From NCBI GenBank assembly GCA_037445775.1, contig JBBIJX010000004.1, forward strand, positions 1 to 63,418: DNA of 63,418 nucleotides, read 5' to 3'. Positions 16,897 to 24,070 of the stretch are shown here, in pieces. The first letter of the stretch is position 1. Each line of letters opens with the position of its first letter. The stretch is from JBBUX01 sp037445775. Its GTDB lineage: Bacteria > Actinomycetota > Coriobacteriia > Anaerosomatales > PHET01. The notes beneath the pieces were generated by a model, which saw only the letters and a list, made by a program, of their open reading frames with translations, searched no databases and was not told where the DNA came from. The position numbers and the translations under genes were made by a program.

Positions 16897-18089
16897 ACTT
16901 CGTCGAGAGCTTCCGCATCGCGCTCCGGGCGCTCAACGCCAACAAGGTGAGAAGCGCGCTAACGATGCTCGGCGTCATCATCGGCGTTGCGGCTGTGATC
17001 CTGCTTGTCGCGATAGGTTCGGGCGTGCAGCAGGAGATCACCGGGCAGATCGAGGGGCTCGGGTCGAACCTCCTGTTCGCCTTCCCCGGTGACTTCTCGC
17101 GGGGCGGCGGAGGCGGGGGAGGGCCGGGCATGACGATTCGCAAGCAGTTCATGCTCGACGACGCCGAGCTCATCCAGCGCCGCCTGGGCGGCGAGGCGAT
17201 CGTCGTACCGGTGGTACAGGCCGCCGCGGTGCTGAAAGCGGGCAACCGCACGATCCGCTCGACGCTGGCGGCCGCCAACGAAGAGGGCGACGAGGTCTTC
17301 AATGCCGACTACGTCCACGGGCGCCACTACAACCGCAGCGAGTACGCGACCGCAGCCCGCGTGGTGATGCTCGGCGCTACGCCCGCCCGCGAGCTCTTCC
17401 CCGGGCAGAACCCCGTGGGCCGCGAACTGACCGTCAACGGAGAGCGCTTCACCGTCATCGGCGTTCTCGCTGAGCAGGGAGGCACGCTCTCGGGCGATCA
17501 GGACAACCAGGTCTACATGCCCACTACGACTGCACAGCGGCTGCTGGGGACGCGCAACATCTCGTCGATCATCGTCAAGGCGGCCGACGCGGAGCGCATC
17601 GACAGCGTCAAGGCGCGCATGGAACAAGCGTTGCGTCCGCGCTTCGAAGACGAGTTCAGCGTCTTCACGCAGGAGCAGACGCTTGGAATCCTCTCGTCGC
17701 TGCTCGGCACGCTGACCGTCATGCTCGCCGGCATCGCCGGCATCTCACTACTGGTGGGCGGCATCGGAATCATGAACATAATGCTCGTGAGCGTCTCTGA
17801 GCGGACGCGCGAGATCGGCATCCGTAAGGCCGTGGGCGCGCGAACCTACGACATCATGAGCCAGTTCGTCATCGAGGCGGTCGCGCTGTCGGTGGCCGGC
17901 GGGATCGTGGGAATCGTGCTCGGCTGGAGCGGGGCGGCCGCGCTCACGCGTTGGGTTCCCACAGAGGTCACGTGGTGGGCGGTCGCGCTCGCGTTCTTCT
18001 TCAGCGCGGCGGTAGGCATCTTCTTCGGCGTCTATCCGGCCTGGAAAGCGTCCCGGCTCGATCCCATCGTGGCGCTCCGCTACGAGTAG
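16893..18089 (+). CDS. ABC transporter permease, MacB/FtsX type
   Basis: 398-residue permease with the MacB layout: N-terminal transmembrane helix (AALTMLGVIIGVAAVILLVAIG region, cited in part), a large extracytoplasmic MacB-PCD domain (about 60-250) and three C-terminal helices of an FtsX domain with the RTREIGIRKAVGAR coupling motif and the Y-P-A-W-K-A end. A Gly-rich loop (about residues 70-77) follows the first helix. It pairs with the preceding ATPase and the adaptor. Start GTG 16893 overlaps the ATPase stop by four bases. Confidence 0.92.
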   Translation: MNFVESFRIALRALNANKVRSALTMLGVIIGVAAVILLVAIGSGVQQEITGQIEGLGSNLLFAFPGDFSRGGGGGGGPGMTIRKQFMLDDAELIQRRLGGEAIVVPVVQAAAVLKAGNRTIRSTLAAANEEGDEVFNADYVHGRHYNRSEYATAARVVMLGATPARELFPGQNPVGRELTVNGERFTVIGVLAEQGGTLSGDQDNQVYMPTTTAQRLLGTRNISSIIVKAADAERIDSVKARMEQALRPRFEDEFSVFTQEQTLGILSSLLGTLTVMLAGIAGISLLVGGIGIMNIMLVSVSERTREIGIRKAVGARTYDIMSQFVIEAVALSVAGGIVGIVLGWSGAAALTRWVPTEVTWWAVALAFFFSAAVGIFFGVYPAWKASRLDPIVALRYE

Positions 18090-18140
18090 GGCCACGCACC
18101 GGGGCGACGACGGCTCCTGGGTCGCGCGGGCGCTGCGCTC

Positions 18141-18647
18141 TTAGCCCTGGAAGTCGCTCGGGTCGACGTTCTCGAGGAAGTCGCGGAAGCGCTCGACCTC
18201 GATCTCCTCGTCGACCTCCTCTTCGCCCGCGATCGACTCGTCTGCGACGGCGGCGTCGGCCAGCACCTCTTCGGCTACGAAGATGGGCGCACCGGTACGC
18301 ACGGCGAGCGCGATCGAGTCGCTGGGGCGTGCGTCGACGATGCGGGTGCGCTCCTCGCCGCGCAGCACGATGGCCGCGTAGAACGTGCCGCTCTCGACGC
18401 GGGTGATCTCGACGCGCTCGACGTAGGTGTCGAGCGTCTCGAGCACGTCGCGCAGCAGGTCGTGGGTCATCGGGCGCTTGAGGGGCACGCCCTCGACCGC
18501 AAGCAGTATCGCCGTCGCCTCGGCCTGCCCGATCCAGATGGGTAGTAGCACGCCCTCGCCAGGCTCTTCGTCGAGCGGCTTGAGGATGATCACGGGCTGG
18601 TCGGAGCGCGGATCGATCGCGAGACTCGCTATGCGGACCTGCTGCAC
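18141..18647 (-). CDS. Bifunctional nuclease family protein (DUF151)
   Basis: 168-residue DUF151 protein, a family with reported DNase/RNase activity in plants and a structure known from Thermotoga. Typical motifs are LPIWIGQAEA, the RPMTHDL helix and the DARPSDSIALAVR block. It ends in an acidic tail with UVR-like EVERFRDFLENV. The open frame extends far upstream, but GTG 18647 has GGAGGTGA five bases upstream and begins where family members begin. It is transcribed away from the YjbQ gene, sharing an 85-base divergent promoter region. Confidence 0.88.
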   Translation of the reverse strand: MQQVRIASLAIDPRSDQPVIILKPLDEEPGEGVLLPIWIGQAEATAILLAVEGVPLKRPMTHDLLRDVLETLDTYVERVEITRVESGTFYAAIVLRGEERTRIVDARPSDSIALAVRTGAPIFVAEEVLADAAVADESIAGEEEVDEEIEVERFRDFLENVDPSDFQG

Positions 18648-18732
18648 CGCGCTCACCTCCGTGATGTGCGTGAGGGCTCTACGGGTAGTCTCTACCCTGA
18701 TGTCATTGTACGCGCTGCGACCGGGAGGCGCT

Positions 18733-19131
18733 GTGAGGCTGGAGATCACGACGACTATGCGCGAGCAGATGGTCGACGTCACTCGGCAGGTCGCCAATGC
18801 GGTGCGAGAGAGCGGCGTGACCGCTGGCGCCGCGCTCGTCTTCTGTCCGCACACGACCGCTGCCGTCACCATCAACGAGAACGCGGACCCGGACGTCTGC
18901 GATGACCTGTGCGATGGACTAGCACGGATCGCGCCGCGAAGTGGCGGGTGGCGTCACGTGGAGGGCAACAGCGACGCGCATCTCAAGGCCGCGCTGGTCG
19001 GCCCGAGCGTGCTCGTGCCTGTCGAGGACGGACACCTCGTGCTAGGAACTTGGCAGGGGGTCTACTTCTGCGAGTTCGACGGACCTCGTTCGCGTCGCCT
19101 CGATGTGACCGTGCTGCCAGGTGTGCGATAG
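18733..19131 (+). CDS. YjbQ/UPF0047 family protein
   Basis: 132-residue UPF0047 protein, matching the family's usual size. Conserved features are CPHTTAAVTINENAD, the HVEGNSDAHLKA box with metal-binding-type His, and the GTWQGVYFCEFDGPR end. Some members show weak thiamine-phosphate synthase activity; the true role is uncertain. Start GTG 18733 is preferred over ATG 18700 because GGGAGG lies four bases upstream and a TACCCT -10 box at 18693-18698 would place the transcript start near 18705. Confidence 0.88.
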   Translation: MRLEITTTMREQMVDVTRQVANAVRESGVTAGAALVFCPHTTAAVTINENADPDVCDDLCDGLARIAPRSGGWRHVEGNSDAHLKAALVGPSVLVPVEDGHLVLGTWQGVYFCEFDGPRSRRLDVTVLPGVR

Positions 19132-19134
19132 GGG

Positions 19135-19554
19135 CTAGATGCAGCGGACGCGGAGGCCCGTTCCGCCTGCGCGAGCCAGTTGCCGGTCTGCGGTGACCAG
19201 CGCGCACCCGAGGGTATGCGCCAGTGCGGCGTATGCGGAGTCGGGCGCGCTCACGGACCCTTCGGCAACCATCCGCGACGCCTCTGCGAAGAGGCTCTGA
19301 TCAGGCGCGATGAGTCTTACATCGAGTTCGAAGAACGCGTCCATGGCATCCCCCAAGCCGAGCAGCGCGCGCCCGTCGCGGGCGAGCGCACCGAACAACT
19401 CATGTGCGAGGAGCGTGGGTGCGACCAGTCTGATTCTTCCCGCAATGTGGTCTCTGAGCAGCTCGTGCGCGGCCTCGACCGATCCCTCATTCTCGCTCAC
19501 CAGCCACTTGAAGGCGACGCTTGCATCGACGACAACGTGCGGAGCCTCAGTCAC
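19135..19554 (-). CDS. PIN-domain toxin (VapC-like)
   Basis: 139-residue PIN ribonuclease. Acidic residues are seen in VVVDASVAFKWL, in HELFGAL and in APDSAYAALA, with the ALVTADRQLA strand near the end. This set fits the VapC subgroup beginning 'DASVAxKW'. The gene is read from GTG 19554, which overlaps the upstream RHH antitoxin by eight bases; the longer open frame to 19623 lies inside the antitoxin gene. The module resembles the one at 55514-56255 closely enough to suspect common ancestry. Confidence 0.87.
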   Translation of the reverse strand: MTEAPHVVVDASVAFKWLVSENEGSVEAAHELLRDHIAGRIRLVAPTLLAHELFGALARDGRALLGLGDAMDAFFELDVRLIAPDQSLFAEASRMVAEGSVSAPDSAYAALAHTLGCALVTADRQLARAGGTGLRVRCI

Positions 19555-19837
19555 CGTGCCGCACCTCAGCCTCGACTCGGGCGGCAGCGACTTCGGCGAC
19601 GGCGTCAGTATCGCCGAGTCCAAGCCGCTTTCCGATCTCCAGGAGTCTCCTCGATGCCGCCTCGGCCTTGAGTCGTCTGCGCTCGGCCTCGCGGTCAGCC
19701 GACGACCGGACGATGTATCGGAGTGAGGCCTCCTGGACGAGCCCGCTGCGAGACAGGCCGAGCGCCTGTGCTTCGGCGTCGATTCGTCTGAGCAGCTCGT
19801 CAGGTATTGACAGGTTCACCTTGGTCAAGCTGATCAC
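19547..19837 (-). CDS. Ribbon-helix-helix antitoxin (CopG family)
   Basis: 96-residue protein with an N-terminal RHH fold: strand VNLSIPDELL, then helices AEAQALGLSRSGLVQEA. The charged C-terminal half should bind the PIN toxin. GTG 19837 is the start. RHH antitoxins dimerise on DNA and repress their operon; the promoter at 19873-19901 and a short ACTCC-CAAT-GGAGT inverted repeat next to the start are candidate targets. Confidence 0.88.
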   Translation of the reverse strand: MISLTKVNLSIPDELLRRIDAEAQALGLSRSGLVQEASLRYIVRSSADREAERRRLKAEAASRRLLEIGKRLGLGDTDAVAEVAAARVEAEVRHGD

Positions 19838-19872
19838 TCCATTGGGAGTAGAGAATACGATGCACTACCGTG

Positions 19873-19901
19873 AGGGTACACCCCTGCCGCCGAAGGGTCA
19901 A
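19873..19901 (-). promoter_or_regulatory. Promoter of the RHH-PIN operon (minus strand)
   Basis: On the minus strand TTGACC (19896-19901) is followed after 17 bases by TACCCT (19873-19878), placing the transcript start near 19866, some 29 bases before the antitoxin start. Confidence 0.55.
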
Positions 19902-19956
19902 TGCGCACGGTGAGGCACTGAGGGGAGCGTCGGCGCCTCACAACGGGAAGCACTGA

Positions 19957-19985
19957 TTGACCGCCCCGAGGTGCTGTTATAAGGT
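19957..19985 (+). promoter_or_regulatory. Promoter of tRNA-Ile
   Basis: TTGACC (19957-19962), a 17-base spacer and TAAGGT (19980-19985), with an overlapping TATAAG, lie 21 bases upstream of the mature tRNA. This gives a short 5' leader. Confidence 0.65.
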
Positions 19986-20006
19986 ATGCGGGCGTTTCGC
20001 CCAGTC

Positions 20007-20083
20007 GGGCCCGTAGCTCAGTTGGTTAGAGCGCACGGCTGATAACCGTGAGGTCGATGGTTCGAATCCATCCGGGCCCACCA
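20007..20083 (+). tRNA. tRNA-Ile (anticodon GAU), CCA encoded
   Basis: 77-nucleotide cloverleaf. The acceptor stem GGGCCCG pairs with CGGGCCC, the anticodon loop is CTGATAA giving GAU, and the T-arm contains GGTTCGAATCC. Discriminator A is followed by an encoded CCA. Confidence 0.97.
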
Positions 20084-20162
20084 CTCTCCCCGTTGGTTTC
20101 CCGCGCCGGGCGAGAAGCGGGGTTAGCGCCCACGCCGCTTCCAGACTCCGGAAAGAACGGCT

Positions 20163-20522
20163 TCAGCGCCTCGGCGGTCGCCTCCGGATCCTCCGAACAG
20201 GCCACTCGCGGAGACCCTCCGACAACCACCACAACCCCAGTCCAGCTCCGGCACCGAGCAGCGCACTAACGGCGAGGAAGGCAACGAGGTGGCTACCGAG
20301 CCACATGATGCCAAGACCCTCCTCGATGTGGGCCGCCCACGACATGGGCATCAACCACTGCAGCGCGCGACCGAGCGTGTAGCCGAGCAGGTCGAAGTAC
20401 AAGTCAGGGAGAAACCCGCGCACCGCGAAACTCAGCGCACCCCACAGTGCACCGCCCAGTGCCCATCGACCGGCGCGGATACGCCGCGAACGCGCAGAGC
20501 GCCGGTTCTTGCTGTCAATCAT
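20163..20522 (-). CDS. Hypothetical small membrane protein
   Basis: About 119 residues. A basic N-terminus (KNRRSARSRRIR) precedes two or three hydrophobic segments (about 22-40 and 70-95) and a very Arg-rich C-terminal tail (RRIRRRPPRR). No family recognised. The ATG at 20522 was chosen by composition; ATGs at 20549 and 20582 are also possible, and no clear ribosome-binding site decides. Coding character is moderate, so the gene is probable rather than certain. Confidence 0.45.
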   Translation of the reverse strand: MIDSKNRRSARSRRIRAGRWALGGALWGALSFAVRGFLPDLYFDLLGYTLGRALQWLMPMSWAAHIEEGLGIMWLGSHLVAFLAVSALLGAGAGLGLWWLSEGLREWPVRRIRRRPPRR

Positions 20523-20704
20523 CGTCTCTGCTGGACCAGCCGCAGGCATCGTCTCGCGTACCCCCCTCAGGTGCGGCACCACTACCTCCGGTCAACGAAG
20601 ACCGGGCTGCACCACACGTGCGAGTAGTCGCTGTTGTCTATGTTGGCGAAGACCATCTTGATGGAGTTGGGGTCGGTGTTCGGCTTCGGAGGAATATACG
20701 CACA

Positions 20705-21538
20705 GTGAAGACCACTCTGAGTCTACATGCCGCTGCGCTGGTGATCGCCGTCGTCTTGGCCGGATCCTTGGCAGGCTGCGCCAAGCCCGAGACCGCACGT
20801 GATGACCTCCCGTACAGGGAACTCTCTGGCGCCGAACGAAAGCGACTCGATTCGCAACGAGCCGTCGTTGCCGCGGTCGCCCAGGAGCGATACGGCGTCC
20901 TTGGGCTCAGGCAGTCAGCTGCTGACCTGCCCGTCCTCCAGCGGATGCTCGACGACAGGGTGTTCAGTGAGGACCAGACCTACGAGCTACGCTCCCTTGG
21001 CGTAGCCTTCGGCGACGTTCTCGCGAATGAGTTGCCGCTGCGCTGGATGGCGATCGAGAGCCTGGAAGGGTTCCGCCCGACCCTGCGATTCAGGGATACG
21101 CCACGGGACTTCGATGCTCTCTCGCTGCTCGAGAAGGAGGGTGCGTACCGGACGCTCGATCTTTCCTCAGAGCTGGAAAGCCTCAAGAAGCAGCTTTCCT
21201 CTCTCGACACGACACCGCGCCCCGGAGGCTACCTCAATCCCGCTGAAGTGACCAAGATCGAGTTCTGGGATGGGCCGTCGGAGCGAGAGACGGTCTTCGC
21301 CGCTGACGATAAGCGGTTCGGAAGAATCCTCTCCGCGTTCAACGCTGCCGAGCGAACTGCAGCGCCTGGTGAGACCACCAACGACTACTCCATCCAGTTC
21401 TACAGCCGTGCGGGTCTTGCGGCGGGTGTGTATTTCAGTGCCGGTGATCAGGTCCTAAGGGTGCAGACGCCCCATGGTGAGAACCTCGGCATCGTGAGCG
21501 ACGAACTCGTGCGCAGGGTCCTAGAGGTCGCCCGATAG
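20705..21538 (+). CDS. Putative lipoprotein, DUF3806-like
   Basis: 277-residue exported protein with a lipobox (LAGSLAGC, Cys about residue 25) after a hydrophobic signal, so it is probably lipid-anchored. A central segment (about 95-135: LGVAFGDVLANELPLRW) resembles DUF3806-type proteins of unknown function; the rest is unrecognised. GTG 20705 is the likely start, with GGAGGA ten bases upstream, directly before the signal peptide. It is monocistronic and convergent with the helicase gene. This stretch is somewhat less GC-rich than its surroundings. Confidence 0.72.
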   Translation: MKTTLSLHAAALVIAVVLAGSLAGCAKPETARDDLPYRELSGAERKRLDSQRAVVAAVAQERYGVLGLRQSAADLPVLQRMLDDRVFSEDQTYELRSLGVAFGDVLANELPLRWMAIESLEGFRPTLRFRDTPRDFDALSLLEKEGAYRTLDLSSELESLKKQLSSLDTTPRPGGYLNPAEVTKIEFWDGPSERETVFAADDKRFGRILSAFNAAERTAAPGETTNDYSIQFYSRAGLAAGVYFSAGDQVLRVQTPHGENLGIVSDELVRRVLEVAR

Positions 21539-21577
21539 TGTTCTTGGATAGCTTCTGGCACTGTCTGTCGCGCTCGA

Positions 21578-22819
21578 CTAGCTGGCGGCTGGCGGGCGGT
21601 GCCTGCGGCGGCGCCGCCGGTTCGGCTTCATGCCCCCGCCTCCCGGCTTTGGCGCGGTGCGTCGCGCGGCGCGCCCGGGATCCGGAACCAGCCGCTCCTC
21701 GGTGTAGGTGAAGCCGGGATGGTCTTCGCACGCGAGCGTCGCGCCGATCTCGCGCTCGATGTCGCGCAGGTTATCGTGCTCGTCGGGTGCCATCATCGAG
21801 ATCGCGTTGCCGCTTCTCCCCGCGCGTGCGGTCCGGCCGATGCGGTGCACGTAGTCGGCCGGAACGTTCGGCAGGTCGAAGTTCACGACGTGCGTGATGT
21901 CGTCGATGTCGATCCCCCGGCTCACGACGTCGGTCGCCACGAGCACGTGCACGCGGCCGTTCTTGAAGTCCTCGAGCGCCTTCTGGCGCTGGGCCTGCGA
22001 CCTGTTGCCGTGGATGGCCGCTCCGCGGATGCCCGCCTTGCCCAGGACGCGCGCCACGCGATCGGCGCGATGCTTCGTGCGTGTGAAGACCAGCGCGCGT
22101 TTGAGGTTGTGATGGCGGACGAGATCGATGAGAAGGTCGGTCTTCTGCTTGGCGCCCACCGGGTAGAGCGACTGCTCGATCGCTTCGACGGGCGTCGAGG
22201 GAGGCGTGACCTCGACGCGCACGGGGTCAGCGAGCGTCGCGTCGATGACCTTCACGACATCGGGCGACATCGTGGCGGAGAACAGCAGGTTCTGCCGTTT
22301 CGCCGGGAGCTTCGCGATGATGCGCCGAACGTCCGGCCAGAAGCCCATGTCGAGCATGCGGTCGGCCTCGTCAAGCACGAGCGTCTCGACGGAGGAGAGG
22401 TCGCAGTCGCCTTGGCCCACGAGGTCGAGCAGGCGCCCCGGGCACGCGACGAGCACGTCGATACCGCGCTTGAGGGCGGCCTTCTGCGGTTCGTAGCCCA
22501 CCCCTCCGTAGACGACAGCGACACGGTGGCGGGTGTGTCGAGCGACGCCGCGCGCGACCTCTTCGATCTGCAGCGCGAGCTCGCGGGTGGGAGTGACGAC
22601 GAGCGCACGGATGCCGCCCGGTGCGGCCGGGGTGCGCTGCAGCAGCGGCAGCACGAAGGCCGCAGTCTTGCCGGTGCCGGTCTGAGCGACACCAACGACG
22701 TCGCGGCCTTCGAGCACGAGCGGGATGGCTTCACGCTGGATGGGGGTCGGCTCGGCGTAGCCCATCGCGCCCACCGCCTTCATGAGGCGGGGGTCGAGAC
22801 CCAGGTTGTCGAAACTCAA
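21578..22819 (-). CDS. DEAD-box RNA helicase (RhlE-like)
   Basis: 413-residue ATP-dependent RNA helicase. It shows the Q motif (GYAEPTPIQREA), Walker A AQTGTGKT, PTRELA, DEAD (VLDEADRMLDMGF), SAT, and motifs V-VI (ATDVVSRGIDI, HRIGRTARAGR). A basic Gly/Arg-rich tail (about 375-413) is typical of RNA-unwinding RhlE or CsdA relatives acting in ribosome assembly or cold adaptation. The start is taken as TTG 22819 because AAGGAG lies seven bases upstream and the family N-terminus (SFDNLGL) begins there. A GC hairpin just before the ribosome-binding site may control translation. Confidence 0.92.
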   Translation of the reverse strand: MSFDNLGLDPRLMKAVGAMGYAEPTPIQREAIPLVLEGRDVVGVAQTGTGKTAAFVLPLLQRTPAAPGGIRALVVTPTRELALQIEEVARGVARHTRHRVAVVYGGVGYEPQKAALKRGIDVLVACPGRLLDLVGQGDCDLSSVETLVLDEADRMLDMGFWPDVRRIIAKLPAKRQNLLFSATMSPDVVKVIDATLADPVRVEVTPPSTPVEAIEQSLYPVGAKQKTDLLIDLVRHHNLKRALVFTRTKHRADRVARVLGKAGIRGAAIHGNRSQAQRQKALEDFKNGRVHVLVATDVVSRGIDIDDITHVVNFDLPNVPADYVHRIGRTARAGRSGNAISMMAPDEHDNLRDIEREIGATLACEDHPGFTYTEERLVPDPGRAARRTAPKPGGGGMKPNRRRRRRHRPPAAS

Positions 22820-22837
22820 GAACGCTCTCCTTGTCCC

Positions 22838-22858
22838 GGGCGCCACATGGAGGCGCCC
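22838..22858 (-). promoter_or_regulatory. Leader hairpin next to the helicase ribosome-binding site
   Basis: A perfect 7-bp inverted repeat, GGGCGCC (22838-22844) with GGCGCCC (22852-22858), lies four to five bases upstream of the helicase Shine-Dalgarno on the minus strand. It could act as a temperature- or helicase-sensitive translation switch. The remainder of 22859-23142 is intergenic, with no further recognised signal. Confidence 0.4.
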
Positions 22859-23142
22859 TGCGTGGCAGACGCAGTCGATCCGCGTGCACGCGAGGGGAGC
22901 GTGGAGGACAACCGAGTCTAGGGTGGGCGGCTCACTTCGAAGCCGCATCCTTCAGGTGCGGAGTATGACGACTCGCGGACGAAAGCGCCAGCCCGGGGAT
23001 GTCGCCGACGTCGCATGACAGCGCCACATGCGCACGAAGCGCTCGCTGAGTGGTGATTCCGGCTGTCTTCGCGCGGAAATAGCATCCGTTTGGATACATA
23101 CCTCATCACGGGAGTTCATCCTCGCGCGAACCGGGGGAACGC

Positions 23143-23952
23143 GTGCCGGCCATACTCATCACGGGCGTATCGTCCGGCATCGGCCACGCGTGCGCCTCGC
23201 GTTTCGCGCGCGAGGGGTGGCGAACCGTCGGGACCGTTCGCGACGCGGCCACGCCCGTGCCGGGGCTCCCTGACGACGTGCTGCTCGAGCAGCTCGACCT
23301 CGCGGCGTCGGGCTCGGGCACGGCGCTGGCGGGGCGCGTGCTTGAGCACGGCTGTCCGGACGTCATCCTCAACAACGCCGGGGCGCTGCAGTTCGGTCCG
23401 CTCGAAGACGTCTCGGACGAGGAACTCGAGCGGCTCTTTCGCGTCAACGTCTTCGGTCAACTCGAGGTCATCCGGGGATTTCTGCCTGCGATGCGTGCGC
23501 GCGGCAGCGGCCTCATCGTCAACGTCGGTTCGCTCGGGGGGCGGATGACGTTCCCGTTCTTCGCAGGCTACAACTCGTCGAAGTGGGCGCTCGAGGGGGT
23601 ATCCGAGGGTTTGTGGCACGAGCTCAAGCCGTTCGGCATCCGTGTGAAGATCATCGAGCCGGGGTTCGTCGAGACGGCGATCTGGGGCAAGGCGCTGCCC
23701 GCAACGGACGAACCGGTGCCCGGGCGACGCGAGTACGAGCCATACGTGCGCTCGATGCGGCGGTTCGAGGCCTCGATCACGAAACGCACCTCGCCCGAAA
23801 AGGCTGCCGAACAGGTATGGCGCGCGGTGCAGGACCCCGGCGACCGGCTCCGCTATCCGATTGCCGCGTATGCGCGTCCCGTCCTCACGGCACGCCGGCT
23901 TCTGGGCGACCAGACGCTGCTGAGGTTCTTCCATCGGCGCTGGTTCGACTGA
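23143..23952 (+). CDS. Short-chain dehydrogenase/reductase (classical SDR)
   Basis: 269-residue NAD(P)-dependent oxidoreductase. It has the Rossmann motif TGVSSGIG (about residues 7-14), NNAG (77-80) and catalytic Ser130, Tyr143 and Lys147 (YNSSK). An Arg in the GTVRDA loop after strand 2 suggests NADP preference. The sequence resembles generic SDRs annotated as retinol- or steroid-type dehydrogenases, so substrate is unknown. GTG 23143 follows a GGGGGAA ribosome-binding site. It is convergent with the large glucan-synthase gene. Confidence 0.9.
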   Translation: MPAILITGVSSGIGHACASRFAREGWRTVGTVRDAATPVPGLPDDVLLEQLDLAASGSGTALAGRVLEHGCPDVILNNAGALQFGPLEDVSDEELERLFRVNVFGQLEVIRGFLPAMRARGSGLIVNVGSLGGRMTFPFFAGYNSSKWALEGVSEGLWHELKPFGIRVKIIEPGFVETAIWGKALPATDEPVPGRREYEPYVRSMRRFEASITKRTSPEKAAEQVWRAVQDPGDRLRYPIAAYARPVLTARRLLGDQTLLRFFHRRWFD

Positions 23953-24023
23953 GGGGTGTCTGGGTGAGCACCCGAGTGTCTGCGCACGCGCGCGAGAGTA
24001 CCCGGACGTTTCACGCAGCATTC

Positions 24024-24044
24024 GCGGGGTTCGGCGCCCCCCGC
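24024..24044. terminator. Possible bidirectional terminator between convergent genes
   Basis: GCGGGG (24024-24029) and CCCCGC (24039-24044) form a 6-bp GC stem with a 9-base loop between the SDR stop and the glucan-synthase stop. No U-tract is present on either strand. Confidence 0.3.
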
Positions 24045-24070
24045 TCGTGACGAGTCTGCCCGTGCCGGTC

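Noticed and set aside
21599..22921. 440-codon plus-strand frame opposite the DEAD-box helicase
   Set aside because: It is antisense to a gene with all helicase motifs; its translation is Arg/His/Asp-rich without domains.
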